From the NCBI RefSeq assembly GCF_001043005.1, contig NZ_JYKZ01000002.1, positions 186,001 through 250,000 of the forward strand: a stretch of DNA of 64,000 nucleotides. The letters are read 5' to 3'. The notes beneath the pieces were generated by a model, which ran no database searches, had not been told where the DNA came from, and saw only the letters and a program-made list of their open reading frames with translations. Made by a program: the position numbers and the translations under genes. This DNA comes from Pseudomonas psychrophila. Its GTDB lineage: Bacteria > Pseudomonadota > Gammaproteobacteria > Pseudomonadales > Pseudomonadaceae. Shown here piece after piece: positions 39,283 to 49,541 of this stretch (positions are counted from its first letter, which is position 1; each line of letters starts with the position of its first letter).

Positions 39283-40401
39283 TTGATCGTCTTCCGTTAT
39301 CTATCCCGCGAAGTCCTGCTTACATTGAGCGCTGTCAGCGCTGTGCTGCTGGTCATCATCATGAGCGGTCGTTTCATCAAATATCTCGCTCAGGCCGCCT
39401 CAGGTGCCCTGGATCCGGGGTCATTGTTCCTGATCATGGGGTTCCGACTGCCAGGCTTCATGCAGTTGATCCTGCCGCTGGGGCTGTTTCTGGGCATTCT
39501 TCTGTCTTATGGCCGCTTGTATCTTGAAAGCGAAATGACCGTGCTGTCGGCCACCGGCATGAGTCGTCAGCGCTTGCTGGCCATAACCATGGCGCCCGCT
39601 ACGCTGGTCGCACTGATCGTGGCCTGGCTCAGCCTGAGCCTGGCTCCCCAGGGCGCCAATGAATTTCAGCTGTTGCTCAACAAGCAGGACGCCCTGACCG
39701 AGTTCGATACCCTGGAAGCCGGTCGCTTTCAGTCGTTGAGTGATGGTCCGCGGGTGACTTACACCGAAGAACTGAGCAATGACCGCAGCCTTTTGTCCAA
39801 CGTCTTCATTACTCAGAAAAAGCTCGGCGAGGATGCCAAGGACCGTAGTATTTCTGTACTGCTGGCGCAAAAGGGTCGTCAGGAGATTCGCCCCGATGGC
39901 AGCCGCTGGTTGATTCTGGACAACGGCTATCGCTACGACGGCAACCCGGGGCAGGCCGATTACCGTGCGATCAAGTACGACACTTACGGTGTATTGCTGC
40001 CAAAACCGGAAGTCAGCAATGACGTGACCGATCGAGACGCGATCCCTACTCCTGACCTGATAGGCAATCCGGCCCCGCGTGCGGTCGCCGAGTTGCAATG
40101 GCGTATTGCCTTCCCGCTGCTGGTATTTATCGTGACTCTGATCGCGGTGCCGTTGTCGCGGGTCAACCCGCGCCAGGGGCGCTTCCTCAAGCTGTTGCCG
40201 GCCATTCTTCTTTATATGGGCTACCTGAGCATGCTGACTTGGGGTCGAGGCCTGCTTGAAGGTGGCAAGATCCCGCTGGCGCTGGGCTTGTGGTGGGTGC
40301 ATGGCCTGTTCTTGGTCATTGGCCTGGGACTGATGTATTGGGAGCCGCTGCGCTTGAAGCTGGCAAGTCGCCGTAGTGCCGAGGAGATGGCCCGTGGTTA
40401 A
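39283..40401 (+). CDS. lptF: LPS export permease LptF
   Basis: A 372-residue inner-membrane protein of the YjgP/YjgQ family. With LptG and LptB2 it extracts lipopolysaccharide from the inner membrane. Membrane helices lie at the N-terminus (LLTLSAVSAVLLVIIMSGRF) and in three C-terminal segments, with the periplasmic jellyroll between (about 130-260). The TTG at 39283 is preferred: GGAG lies exactly 8 bases upstream and the protein then starts IVFRYLSREV, as in P. aeruginosa. A GTG at 39274 overlaps that ribosome-binding site and is unlikely. The 3' end overlaps lptG by 8 bases. Confidence 0.95.
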   Translation: MIVFRYLSREVLLTLSAVSAVLLVIIMSGRFIKYLAQAASGALDPGSLFLIMGFRLPGFMQLILPLGLFLGILLSYGRLYLESEMTVLSATGMSRQRLLAITMAPATLVALIVAWLSLSLAPQGANEFQLLLNKQDALTEFDTLEAGRFQSLSDGPRVTYTEELSNDRSLLSNVFITQKKLGEDAKDRSISVLLAQKGRQEIRPDGSRWLILDNGYRYDGNPGQADYRAIKYDTYGVLLPKPEVSNDVTDRDAIPTPDLIGNPAPRAVAELQWRIAFPLLVFIVTLIAVPLSRVNPRQGRFLKLLPAILLYMGYLSMLTWGRGLLEGGKIPLALGLWWVHGLFLVIGLGLMYWEPLRLKLASRRSAEEMARG

Positions 40402-41455
40402 GCTCGACCGCTACATTGGTAGCAGTGTGTTATTGGCGATTTTGGCCGTGCTGGGCATCATCCTGGGTCTGGCGCTGCTGTTTGCGTTGATCGATGAGAT
40501 GCGCAGTATCAGCAGCAGCTACACCATTCTGGATGTGTTCAGTTTTGTCATGCTGACCGCACCGCGTCGCTTATATGAAATGTTGCCGATGGCAGCGTTG
40601 ATTGGCTGCCTGATTGGTTTGGGCGGCCTTGCCAGCAACAGCGAACTCACCATCATGCGTGCTGCGGGCGTGTCCCTTGGGCGCATTGTCTGGGCCGTCA
40701 TGAAGCCGATGCTGGTGCTGATGCTGGCGGGCGTGCTGATCGGCGAGTATGTGGTCCCGGCCACCGAGAACATCGCTCAGGCCAATCGTGCACTGGCGCA
40801 AGGTGGCGGTGATTCGCAAAGCTCCAAGCATGGTCTGTGGCATCGCCAGGGTGACGAATTCATCCATATCAACGCTGTTCAGCCCAATGGGCTGCTTTAC
40901 GGCGTGACCCGGTATCGTTTTGACAAAGACCACCAGATGCAGTCTGCGAGCTTTGCCATCAAGGCCCAGTACGATCAGGGTCAATGGCAGTTGAGTGACG
41001 TGAGCACTACTCTTTTTCACGGCAACAGCACTGAGGTCGTTAAAACGCCTGAAGAGCGTTGGGATGTGTCATTGAGCCCGCAACTGCTCAATACCGTGGT
41101 CATGGCTCCTGAGTCGCTGTCGATTGCAGGTTTGTGGAGCTACATCCATTACCTCAAGGATCAGGGCCTGAATAATGGTCGTTACTGGCTGGCTTTTTGG
41201 GTCAAAGTGTTGCAGCCGCTGGTAACGGCTGCGCTGGTGTTAATGGCCATATCCTTCATCTTCGGTCCGTTGCGCTCTGTTACCCTGGGTCAACGGGTGT
41301 TTACCGGGGTGCTGGTAGGTTTCGTGTTCAAGATCGCCCAAGACCTGCTGGGGCCTTTGAGCCTGGTGTTCGGTTTCTCGCCGCTGTTTGCGGTGCTGGT
41401 ACCGGCCTCCATCTGTGCTCTGGCCGGTTTCTGGTTGTTGCGCCGGGCGGGTTGA
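40394..41455 (+). CDS. lptG: LPS export permease LptG
   Basis: A 353-residue partner of LptF with the same fold. The N-terminus is VKLDRYIGSSVLLAILAVLG, a periplasmic domain spans about 125-260, and C-terminal helices follow (KVLQPLVTAALVLMAISFIF). The start is a GTG at 40394 inside the end of lptF, with GAGGAG upstream; the coupling should keep LptF and LptG equal. A clear terminator follows at 41480. Confidence 0.95.
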   Translation: MVKLDRYIGSSVLLAILAVLGIILGLALLFALIDEMRSISSSYTILDVFSFVMLTAPRRLYEMLPMAALIGCLIGLGGLASNSELTIMRAAGVSLGRIVWAVMKPMLVLMLAGVLIGEYVVPATENIAQANRALAQGGGDSQSSKHGLWHRQGDEFIHINAVQPNGLLYGVTRYRFDKDHQMQSASFAIKAQYDQGQWQLSDVSTTLFHGNSTEVVKTPEERWDVSLSPQLLNTVVMAPESLSIAGLWSYIHYLKDQGLNNGRYWLAFWVKVLQPLVTAALVLMAISFIFGPLRSVTLGQRVFTGVLVGFVFKIAQDLLGPLSLVFGFSPLFAVLVPASICALAGFWLLRRAG

Positions 41456-41479
41456 TGAGCGGGCATTGAGTTAATCAAG

Positions 41480-41507
41480 AGCCTCTATCTCGCGATAGGG
41501 GCTTTTT
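41480..41507 (+). terminator. Rho-independent terminator after lptG
   Basis: AGCCTCTATC and GATAGGGGCT pair through one T-G wobble around a TCGC loop and are followed by a run of six T residues. Confidence 0.93.
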
Positions 41508-41532
41508 TGTAGGTGTCCATTGGCCTGTGAAC

Positions 41533-41562
41533 GTGACGCTTGGCGAGAGGATCAGGTACAAT
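41533..41562 (+). promoter_or_regulatory. Probable sigma-70 promoter of lepA
   Basis: GTGACG (41533-41538), an 18-base spacer and TACAAT (41557-41562), 55 bases before the lepA start and just after the lptG terminator. Confidence 0.5.
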
Positions 41563-41616
41563 TCCCGGCTATTTTTCGGCGGGCAGTCTGCCTGCGACTT
41601 TTTTGAGTGTTGACCC

Positions 41617-43416
41617 GTGAGTGATTTGAGTCATATCCGCAATTTCTCCATCATCGCCCACATTGACCATGGCAAGTCGACGCTGGCCGATCGCTTCATC
41701 CAGATGTGCGGTGGCCTGAGTGCCCGCGAAATGGAAGCCCAAGTACTGGATTCCATGGACCTCGAGCGTGAGCGCGGGATCACTATCAAGGCCCACAGCG
41801 TTACCTTGTATTACACGGCCAAAGACGGCATTACCTATCAATTGAACTTCATTGATACCCCGGGGCACGTCGACTTCACCTACGAAGTTAGCCGCTCCCT
41901 GGCAGCCTGTGAAGGTGCTTTGCTTGTGGTCGATGCGGGGCAGGGCGTAGAAGCCCAGTCCGTAGCCAACTGCTACACCGCCATCGAGCAGGGCCTTGAA
42001 GTCATGCCGGTGTTGAACAAGATCGACTTGCCGCAGGCCGATCCTGATCGCGTGAAGGAAGAAATCGAAAAAATCATTGGTATTGATGCCACTGATGCCG
42101 TGACCTGCAGCGCCAAAACCGGCCTGGGTGTCGACGAAGTGCTTGAGCGTCTGGTGCACACCATTCCTGCGCCAACCGGTAATTACGAAGATCCGCTGCA
42201 AGCGTTGATTATCGATTCCTGGTTCGACAACTATCTGGGCGTTGTGTCCCTGGTTCGCGTGCGCCACGGCCGCGTGAAAAAGGGCGACAAGATTCTGGTC
42301 AAGTCCACCGGCAAGATGCACCTGGTAGACAGCGTGGGTGTGTTCAACCCCAAGCACACCGCTACCACCGACCTGAAGGCGGGTGAAGTAGGTTTCATCA
42401 TTGCCGGCATCAAGGACATTCACGGTGCGCCAGTGGGCGATACCCTGACTTTGAGCACGACGCCTGACGTTGACGTGCTGCCAGGTTTCAAGCGTATTCA
42501 GCCTCAGGTTTATGCGGGCTTGTTCCCGGTCAGCTCTGACGACTTCGAAGACTTCCGCGAAGCCCTGCAAAAGCTCACGCTGAACGACTCGTCGCTGCAA
42601 TACACCCCTGAAAGCTCCGACGCACTGGGCTTCGGCTTCCGTTGTGGCTTTCTGGGCATGCTGCACATGGAGATCATTCAGGAGCGCCTTGAGCGCGAGT
42701 ACGACCTGGACCTGATCACCACGGCTCCAACCGTAATTTTTGAGCTGCTGCTCAAGACGGGTGAAACGATTTACGTCGATAATCCGTCCAAGCTGCCTGA
42801 CGTGTCTTCGATTGAAGACATCCGCGAGCCTATCGTGCGCGCCAATATCCTTGTGCCCCAAGAGCACCTGGGTAACGTCATTACCCTGTGCATTGAAAAG
42901 CGCGGCGTTCAGCACGACATGTTGTTCCTGGGTACTCAGGTGCAAGTGACCTACGATTTGCCGATGAACGAAGTGGTTCTGGACTTCTTCGACCGTCTCA
43001 AGTCCACCAGTCGCGGCTATGCTTCGCTTGATTACCATTTCAACCGTTATCAGTCAGCTAATCTGGTCAAGCTTGATGTACTGATCAACGGCGAAAAAGT
43101 TGATGCCCTGGCACTGATTGTTCACCGCGATAACGCTCACTACAAAGGGCGTGCGTTGACCGAGAAGATGAAAGAGCTGATTCCGCGTCAGATGTTCGAT
43201 GTAGCAATTCAGGCTGCTATTGGCGGCCAAATCATTGCGCGCTCGTCTGTTAAAGCGCTCCGAAAAAACGTACTGGCCAAATGCTACGGTGGTGACGTTA
43301 GCCGTAAGCGCAAGCTGTTGGAAAAGCAGAAAGCCGGTAAAAAACGCATGAAGCAAGTGGGTAACGTGGAAATTCCACAAGAAGCCTTCCTTGCAGTGCT
43401 CAGGTTGGATAGCTAG
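41617..43416 (+). CDS. lepA: Elongation factor 4 (LepA) GTPase
   Basis: A 599-residue translational GTPase. EF4 binds ribosomes and affects initiation or stalled elongation complexes. The G motifs are AHIDHGKS (G1), [10 protein letters not shown] (G2), DTPGHVDF (G3), NKIDLPQ (G4) and CSAKTG (G5). The LepA-specific C-terminal domain includes [20 protein letters not shown]. The start is a GTG. It lies upstream of lepB with a 5-base gap, the conserved lepA-lepB operon. Confidence 0.97.
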   Translation: MSDLSHIRNFSIIAHIDHGKSTLADRFIQMCGGLSAREMEAQVLDSMDLERERGITIKAHSVTLYYTAKDGITYQLNFIDTPGHVDFTYEVSRSLAACEGALLVVDAGQGVEAQSVANCYTAIEQGLEVMPVLNKIDLPQADPDRVKEEIEKIIGIDATDAVTCSAKTGLGVDEVLERLVHTIPAPTGNYEDPLQALIIDSWFDNYLGVVSLVRVRHGRVKKGDKILVKSTGKMHLVDSVGVFNPKHTATTDLKAGEVGFIIAGIKDIHGAPVGDTLTLSTTPDVDVLPGFKRIQPQVYAGLFPVSSDDFEDFREALQKLTLNDSSLQYTPESSDALGFGFRCGFLGMLHMEIIQERLEREYDLDLITTAPTVIFELLLKTGETIYVDNPSKLPDVSSIEDIREPIVRANILVPQEHLGNVITLCIEKRGVQHDMLFLGTQVQVTYDLPMNEVVLDFFDRLKSTSRGYASLDYHFNRYQSANLVKLDVLINGEKVDALALIVHRDNAHYKGRALTEKMKELIPRQMFDVAIQAAIGGQIIARSSVKALRKNVLAKCYGGDVSRKRKLLEKQKAGKKRMKQVGNVEIPQEAFLAVLRLDS

Positions 43417-43421
43417 GTCCT

Positions 43422-44276
43422 ATGTCACTAAATTTCCCGCTGTTGCTGGTCATTGCTGTTGCCGTGTGCGGTTTGCTGGCGCTGCTCGATTTGGTCTTCC
43501 TGGCTCCTCGCCGGCGCAAGGCCATTGCCAACTATCAAGCCAGCGTTACGCCGGTTGATATGCAGGTCGTCGAAAAGCTCAACAAGGAACCGTTGCTGGT
43601 TGAATACGGCAAGTCGTTCTTCCCGGTGTTGTTCATCGTGCTGGTGCTGCGTTCGTTTCTGGTTGAGCCGTTCCAGATCCCGTCCGGCTCGATGAAGCCG
43701 ACCCTGGATGTGGGCGACTTCATTTTGGTGAATAAATTTTCGTACGGGATCCGCTTGCCGGTACTCGACACGAAAATCATCGAAGTGGGTGATCCGAAGC
43801 GGGGCGATGTGATGGTGTTTCGCTATCCAAGCGATCCGACAGTCAACTACATCAAGCGTGTAGTTGGCCTGCCGGGCGACAAGATTCGCTACACCAGCGA
43901 CAAGCATCTCTATGTCAACGACAAGCCGGTTGCCGAGCAATTGGTGGGCGTCGAGGCTGGAACCCTGGGCAGTGCCGAGTTGTACAAAGAGAAGCTGGGC
44001 GAAGTCGAGCACATGATCCGCAAGGAAATGAGCCGCTATCGTGCGCCGCCTGACAAGGAGTGGACGGTTCCGGCCGGGCATTACTTCATGATGGGCGACA
44101 ATCGCGACAATTCGAACGACAGCCGTTACTGGGATGATCCGAACATTCCCAAGGACGAGCTGGGCATGGTTCCCGACAAGAACATTGTCGGCAAGGCCTT
44201 CGCTGTTTGGATGAGCTGGCCGGAACCCAAGGCGAGCAACCTGCCGAACTTCTCGCGGGTTGGTCTGATCAAGTAG
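43422..44276 (+). CDS. lepB: Signal peptidase I
   Basis: A 284-residue inner-membrane protease that removes signal peptides from secreted proteins. Two N-terminal membrane segments (LLLVIAVAVCGLLALLDLVF and FPVLFIVLVLRSFLVEPF) precede the catalytic domain. The nucleophile Ser is in IPSGSMKPTL, the base Lys in YIKRVVGLPGDK, and a later conserved box is MGDNRDNSNDSRYW. It lies 5 bases after lepA. Two strong hairpins follow before rnc. Confidence 0.96.
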   Translation: MSLNFPLLLVIAVAVCGLLALLDLVFLAPRRRKAIANYQASVTPVDMQVVEKLNKEPLLVEYGKSFFPVLFIVLVLRSFLVEPFQIPSGSMKPTLDVGDFILVNKFSYGIRLPVLDTKIIEVGDPKRGDVMVFRYPSDPTVNYIKRVVGLPGDKIRYTSDKHLYVNDKPVAEQLVGVEAGTLGSAELYKEKLGEVEHMIRKEMSRYRAPPDKEWTVPAGHYFMMGDNRDNSNDSRYWDDPNIPKDELGMVPDKNIVGKAFAVWMSWPEPKASNLPNFSRVGLIK

Positions 44277-44283
44277 TCAAAAA

Positions 44284-44306
44284 CGGCGCTGTTAATAACA
44301 GCGCCG
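44284..44306 (+). terminator. First hairpin after lepB, terminator-like
   Basis: CGGCGCTGTT and AACAGCGCCG form a perfect 10-bp stem with a 3-base AAT loop, 7 bases after the lepB stop, followed by AATGCTTTT. Confidence 0.7.
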
Positions 44307-44315
44307 AATGCTTTT

Positions 44316-44342
44316 CAGGCGTACGAATAAGTCGTATGCCTG
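44316..44342 (+). promoter_or_regulatory. Second hairpin in the lepB-rnc interval
   Basis: CAGGCGTACGA and TCGTATGCCTG pair over 11 positions (one G-T) with an ATAAG loop. It lies only 9 bases after the first hairpin. Two stacked stems before rnc could be an RNase III processing site, since E. coli RNase III autoregulates by cleaving its own leader. Confidence 0.5.
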
Positions 44343-44494
44343 AGTATTCAGGATGTGGATTTGAACAAAGCGTTAAGTGTGACGGCGGCGAACAGCCTGT
44401 TCCCTGTCCATTTGCTATGCGATAAACGAACATCACTGATCCCTAATATCGGTCCGGTGGTGACATTCGGCCACGAACTCAGCGTGGGTAAATC

Positions 44495-45184
44495 GTGAGT
44501 TTTTCTTTAGAACGTTTAGAGCGTCAGCTCGGCTACACCTTCAAAGACCAGGAACTGATGGTTCTGGCCCTGACACACCGCAGTTTCGCGGGGCGCAATA
44601 ACGAGCGCCTTGAGTTCCTGGGTGATGCCATTCTCAATTTTGTTGCCGGTGAAGCCTTATTCGATCGCTTCCCGTTGGCCCGTGAAGGCCAGTTGTCGCG
44701 CCTGCGCGCACGCTTGGTAAAAGGTGAAACCCTGGCCGTACTGGCCCGTGGTTTTGAGCTGGGCGAGTACCTGCGCCTGGGTTCGGGGGAGCTCAAAAGC
44801 GGTGGTTTTCGCCGCGAATCGATCCTGGCTGATGCCCTTGAAGCGCTGATTGGCGCCATCTACCTGGATGCGGGCATGGATGCCGCCCGCGACCGCGTAT
44901 TGGCATGGCTTGCCAGCGAATTCGAGACGTTGACCCTCGTTGACACCAATAAAGATCCAAAAACCCGCCTGCAAGAGTTCTTGCAGTCGCGTGCCTGCGA
45001 TCTGCCACGCTACGAAGTGGTAGATATCCAAGGCGAACCGCATTGCCGCACGTTCTTCGTTGAGTGCGAAATTGCCCTATTGAATGAAAAAAGCCGAGGT
45101 CAGGGTGTGAGTCGCCGTATTGCCGAACAGGTAGCGGCCGCCGCAGCACTGATAGCCCTTGGCGTGGAGAATGGCCATGACTGA
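44495..45184 (+). CDS. rnc: Ribonuclease III
   Basis: A 229-residue double-stranded RNA endonuclease that matures rRNA and cleaves many mRNA stems. The catalytic signature [12 protein letters not shown] lies at about residues 36-47 and the dsRNA-binding domain at about 155-225. The start is a GTG. It overlaps era by 8 bases at the 3' end, the usual rnc-era coupling. The hairpins upstream may be its own targets. Confidence 0.96.
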   Translation: MSFSLERLERQLGYTFKDQELMVLALTHRSFAGRNNERLEFLGDAILNFVAGEALFDRFPLAREGQLSRLRARLVKGETLAVLARGFELGEYLRLGSGELKSGGFRRESILADALEALIGAIYLDAGMDAARDRVLAWLASEFETLTLVDTNKDPKTRLQEFLQSRACDLPRYEVVDIQGEPHCRTFFVECEIALLNEKSRGQGVSRRIAEQVAAAAALIALGVENGHD

Positions 45185-46079
45185 TACAACTGCAACTCGC
45201 TGTGGCTACGTTGCCATTGTTGGTCGACCAAACGTGGGTAAATCCACACTGCTGAACCACATTCTGGGTCAAAAGCTGGCGATCACCTCGCGCAAGCCGC
45301 AGACCACCCGCCACAACATGCTGGGCATCAAGACCGAAGGCAACGTGCAAGCGGTCTACGTTGATACCCCGGGCATGCACAAGGGCGGCGAAAAGGCCCT
45401 TAACCGCTACATGAACAAAACCGCTTCGGCGGCGTTGAAAGACGTCGACGTTGTGATTTTCGTTGTCGACCGCACCAAGTGGACCGACGAAGATCAAATG
45501 GTCCTGGAGCGTGTGCAGTATGTGACCGGCCCACTGATCGTCGCGCTGAACAAGACCGACCGTATCGAAGACAAGGCCGAGTTGATGCCGCACCTGAGCT
45601 GGCTTCAGGAGCAACTGCCGAACGCCCAGATCATTCCGATCTCCGCTCAGCACGGTCACAACCTCGAGGCTCTGGAGCGCGTGATCGCTGATCACTTGCC
45701 GGAAAACGATCACTTCTTCCCCGAAGATCAGATCACTGATCGCAGCAGCCGCTTCCTGGCTGCCGAACTGGTGCGCGAAAAAATCATGCGCCAGATGGGC
45801 GCCGAGCTGCCGTACCAGATCACCGTCGAAATCGAAGAGTTCAAGCAGCAGGGCAAAACCCTGCATATCCATGCCTTGATTCTGGTTGAACGTGACGGTC
45901 AGAAGAAGATCATCATTGGCGACAAGGGTGAGCGTATCAAGCGCATCGGCACCGAAGCGCGCAAGGACATGGAGCTGTTGTTCGACTCCAAGGTCATGCT
46001 TAACCTGTGGGTTAAAGTGAAAGGCGGCTGGTCCGACGACGAGCGTGCCCTGCGTTCCCTGGGCTACGGCGACCTGTAA
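45177..46079 (+). CDS. era: GTPase Era
   Basis: A 300-residue essential GTPase that binds the 3' end of 16S rRNA during 30S assembly. It has G1 GRPNVGKS, G3 DTPGMH and G4 NKTD, and the C-terminal KH domain with [20 protein letters not shown]. The ATG at 45177 is chosen over the one at 45171 because GGAG lies 7 bases upstream of it. It overlaps the end of rnc. A REPIN separates it from recO. Confidence 0.96.
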   Translation: MTDTTATRCGYVAIVGRPNVGKSTLLNHILGQKLAITSRKPQTTRHNMLGIKTEGNVQAVYVDTPGMHKGGEKALNRYMNKTASAALKDVDVVIFVVDRTKWTDEDQMVLERVQYVTGPLIVALNKTDRIEDKAELMPHLSWLQEQLPNAQIIPISAQHGHNLEALERVIADHLPENDHFFPEDQITDRSSRFLAAELVREKIMRQMGAELPYQITVEIEEFKQQGKTLHIHALILVERDGQKKIIIGDKGERIKRIGTEARKDMELLFDSKVMLNLWVKVKGGWSDDERALRSLGYGDL

Positions 46080-46095
46080 ATACAGCACTATCCCT

Positions 46096-46193
46096 GTGGG
46101 AGCGAGCGTGCTCGCGAAGGTCATTATCAATAACGCATGATTACTGGATAATCGTTGCGCTTTTGAGGTCCTCGCGAGCAGGCTCGCTCCCAC
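46096..46193. repeat. REPIN between era and recO
   Basis: The arms TGTGGGAGCGAGCGTGCTCG and CGAGCAGGCTCGCTCCCAC enclose about 55 bases. The right arm ends 28 bases before the recO start codon, so the recO ribosome-binding region lies directly behind it. Confidence 0.92.
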
Positions 46194-46221
46194 TGTGATT
46201 TTAGGCGCATACGAACACTCC

Positions 46222-46911
46222 ATGTCCAGCAAAGCCCCCACAGCCCAACTCGCTTACGTTCTGCACAGTCGCCCCTATCGCGAAACCAGTGCTCTGGTGG
46301 ATTTCATCACGCCACAGGGGCGTCTGCGGGCGGTGTTGCGCAGTGCGCGGGGCAAGGCGGGCACGTTGGCCAGGCCCTTTGTCCCGCTGGAAATCGAGTT
46401 TCGAGGGCGGGGCGAGTTGAAAAATGTCGGGCGCATGGAGAGCGCCGGTATTTCAACCTGGCTCAATGGCGAAGCCTTGTTCAGCGGTCTCTATCTCAAC
46501 GAATTGCTGGTTCGGTTGCTGCCCGCCGAAGACCCTCACCCGGCGGTCTTCGATCACTATGCGGCAACGCTTTTAGCGTTGGCAGAAGGGCGCCCTCTGG
46601 AGCCTCTACTGCGGGCGTTCGAGTGGCGCTTGCTGGACGATTTGGGCTATGGCTTTTCGCTGACTCATGACATTCACGGCGAGCCGGTGGCCGTCGATGG
46701 CATGTACCGCTTGCAGGTAGATGCTGGGCTTGAGCGGATTTATCTGGTGCAGCCCGGACTGTTTCATGGCGCAGAACTGCACGGGATGGCCGAGGCTGAC
46801 TGGACCGTTCCTGGCGCCTTGTCTGCTGCCAAGCGCCTGATGCGTCAGGCACTGGCCGTGCATTTGGCTGGCAAGCCCCTGGCCAGTCGCGAGTTGTTTC
46901 GCAAGCCCTGA
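46222..46911 (+). CDS. recO: DNA repair protein RecO
   Basis: A 229-residue RecO, which with RecR helps RecA load on single-stranded DNA coated with SSB. The N-terminal OB fold begins [21 protein letters not shown], and the helical C-terminal region includes [21 protein letters not shown]. No zinc cysteines are visible, as usual for proteobacterial RecO. The ribosome-binding site is weak, perhaps because of the REPIN just upstream. It is followed by pdxJ after 50 bases. Confidence 0.93.
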   Translation: MSSKAPTAQLAYVLHSRPYRETSALVDFITPQGRLRAVLRSARGKAGTLARPFVPLEIEFRGRGELKNVGRMESAGISTWLNGEALFSGLYLNELLVRLLPAEDPHPAVFDHYAATLLALAEGRPLEPLLRAFEWRLLDDLGYGFSLTHDIHGEPVAVDGMYRLQVDAGLERIYLVQPGLFHGAELHGMAEADWTVPGALSAAKRLMRQALAVHLAGKPLASRELFRKP

Positions 46912-46961
46912 ATAGACCGGTATGCTGTGCGCCGAATCGTCAACTCTTCAGGAGAGCCCCA

Positions 46962-47705
46962 GTGACCCAAAGCAATCGCATTCTTCTCGGCGTGAACATC
47001 GACCACGTAGCCACGCTGCGTCAGGCTCGCGGCACGCGTTACCCTGACCCGGTCAAGGCTGCGCTGGACGCCGAAGAGGCGGGCGCCGACGGTATCACCG
47101 TGCATCTGCGTGAAGACCGTCGGCACATTCAAGAGCGTGATGTATTGCTGCTCAAGGATGTGCTGCAAACGCGCATGAACTTCGAAATGGGCGTGACTGA
47201 AGAAATGATGGTGTTTGCCGAGCGCATTCGCCCGGCTCACATCTGCCTGGTGCCTGAAACCCGTCAGGAATTGACCACTGAAGGTGGTCTGGATGTTGCC
47301 GGGCAAGAGGCGCGGATCAAGGCCGCTGTCGAGCGTCTGGCTAAAATCGGTTGTGAAGTGTCGTTGTTCATCGATGCCGACGAACGTCAGATTGAAGCCT
47401 CAAGGCGCGTAGGTGCACCTGCTATCGAACTGCACACCGGCCGCTATGCTGACGCGCAAACCCCTACCGAAGTAGCTGAGGAGTTGCAGCGTGTGGCAGA
47501 GGGTGTGGCGTTTGGTCTGGCTCAGGGGCTGATCGTCAATGCCGGCCATGGCCTGCACTACCACAACGTGGAAGCGGTAGCGGCAATCAAGGGGATCAAC
47601 GAGTTGAACATTGGCCATGCGCTGGTGGCGCATGCGTTGTTCGTGGGCTTCAAATCGGCTGTGGCCGAGATGAAAGCACTGATTGTGGCAGCGGCGAAGG
47701 TTTAA
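46962..47705 (+). CDS. pdxJ: Pyridoxine 5'-phosphate synthase PdxJ
   Basis: A 247-residue TIM-barrel enzyme that forms pyridoxine 5'-phosphate from 1-deoxyxylulose 5-phosphate and the PdxA product. The family start [31 protein letters not shown], and late [11 protein letters not shown] and [13 protein letters not shown] are all present. The start is a GTG with AGGAGAG upstream. It closes the rnc-era-recO-pdxJ series. A perfect REPIN follows 21 bases after the stop. Confidence 0.96.
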   Translation: MTQSNRILLGVNIDHVATLRQARGTRYPDPVKAALDAEEAGADGITVHLREDRRHIQERDVLLLKDVLQTRMNFEMGVTEEMMVFAERIRPAHICLVPETRQELTTEGGLDVAGQEARIKAAVERLAKIGCEVSLFIDADERQIEASRRVGAPAIELHTGRYADAQTPTEVAEELQRVAEGVAFGLAQGLIVNAGHGLHYHNVEAVAAIKGINELNIGHALVAHALFVGFKSAVAEMKALIVAAAKV

Positions 47706-47726
47706 AAACGGCTACAGAGATCATTC

Positions 47727-47777
47727 GTGGGAGCGAGCCTGCTCGCGAAGATCATTCGCGAGCAGGCTCGCTCCCAC
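47727..47777. repeat. Minimal REPIN between pdxJ and mltF
   Basis: Two perfectly complementary 23-base arms, starting GTGGGAGCGAGCCTGCTCGC, are separated by only GATCA. It sits between convergent genes and is predicted to form a very stable hairpin in either transcript. Confidence 0.93.
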
Positions 47778-47798
47778 AGAAGGTCTACAGGCTGCGCT

Positions 47799-49307
<1,509 letters not shown>

Positions 49308-49541
49308 TCATTCTGATATTGGCCGCAAAAAACCCTGAAACCCTTGTGGAATGGGGGTTTAGTCGCTGTCCAAAGATCAGAAAAGACCTTCTCTCACGCG
49401 GCTGATAGCTATAAAGAATAAGGGTTTGGTCGATTAGCGACGTTTGGTGTGCGTCAGGTGTACCGTTTCGGGTGCCGAGGCGAACTGTTTAGGCTAGAAT
49501 GCCGGGCCTCAAAGCATACCCCTCCCGAGGCTGTCCCGAAG

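Noticed and set aside
41569..43038. Long antisense frame opposite lepA, with similar cases opposite purL (49509-51374), era/rnc (44793-46241) and purT (56641-58077)
   Set aside because: All mirror conserved genes and show no domain or ribosome-binding site.
49449..49541. 31-codon N-terminal extension of purL
   Set aside because: PurL proteins of this type start [11 protein letters not shown], and a -10-like TAGAAT lies inside the extension.
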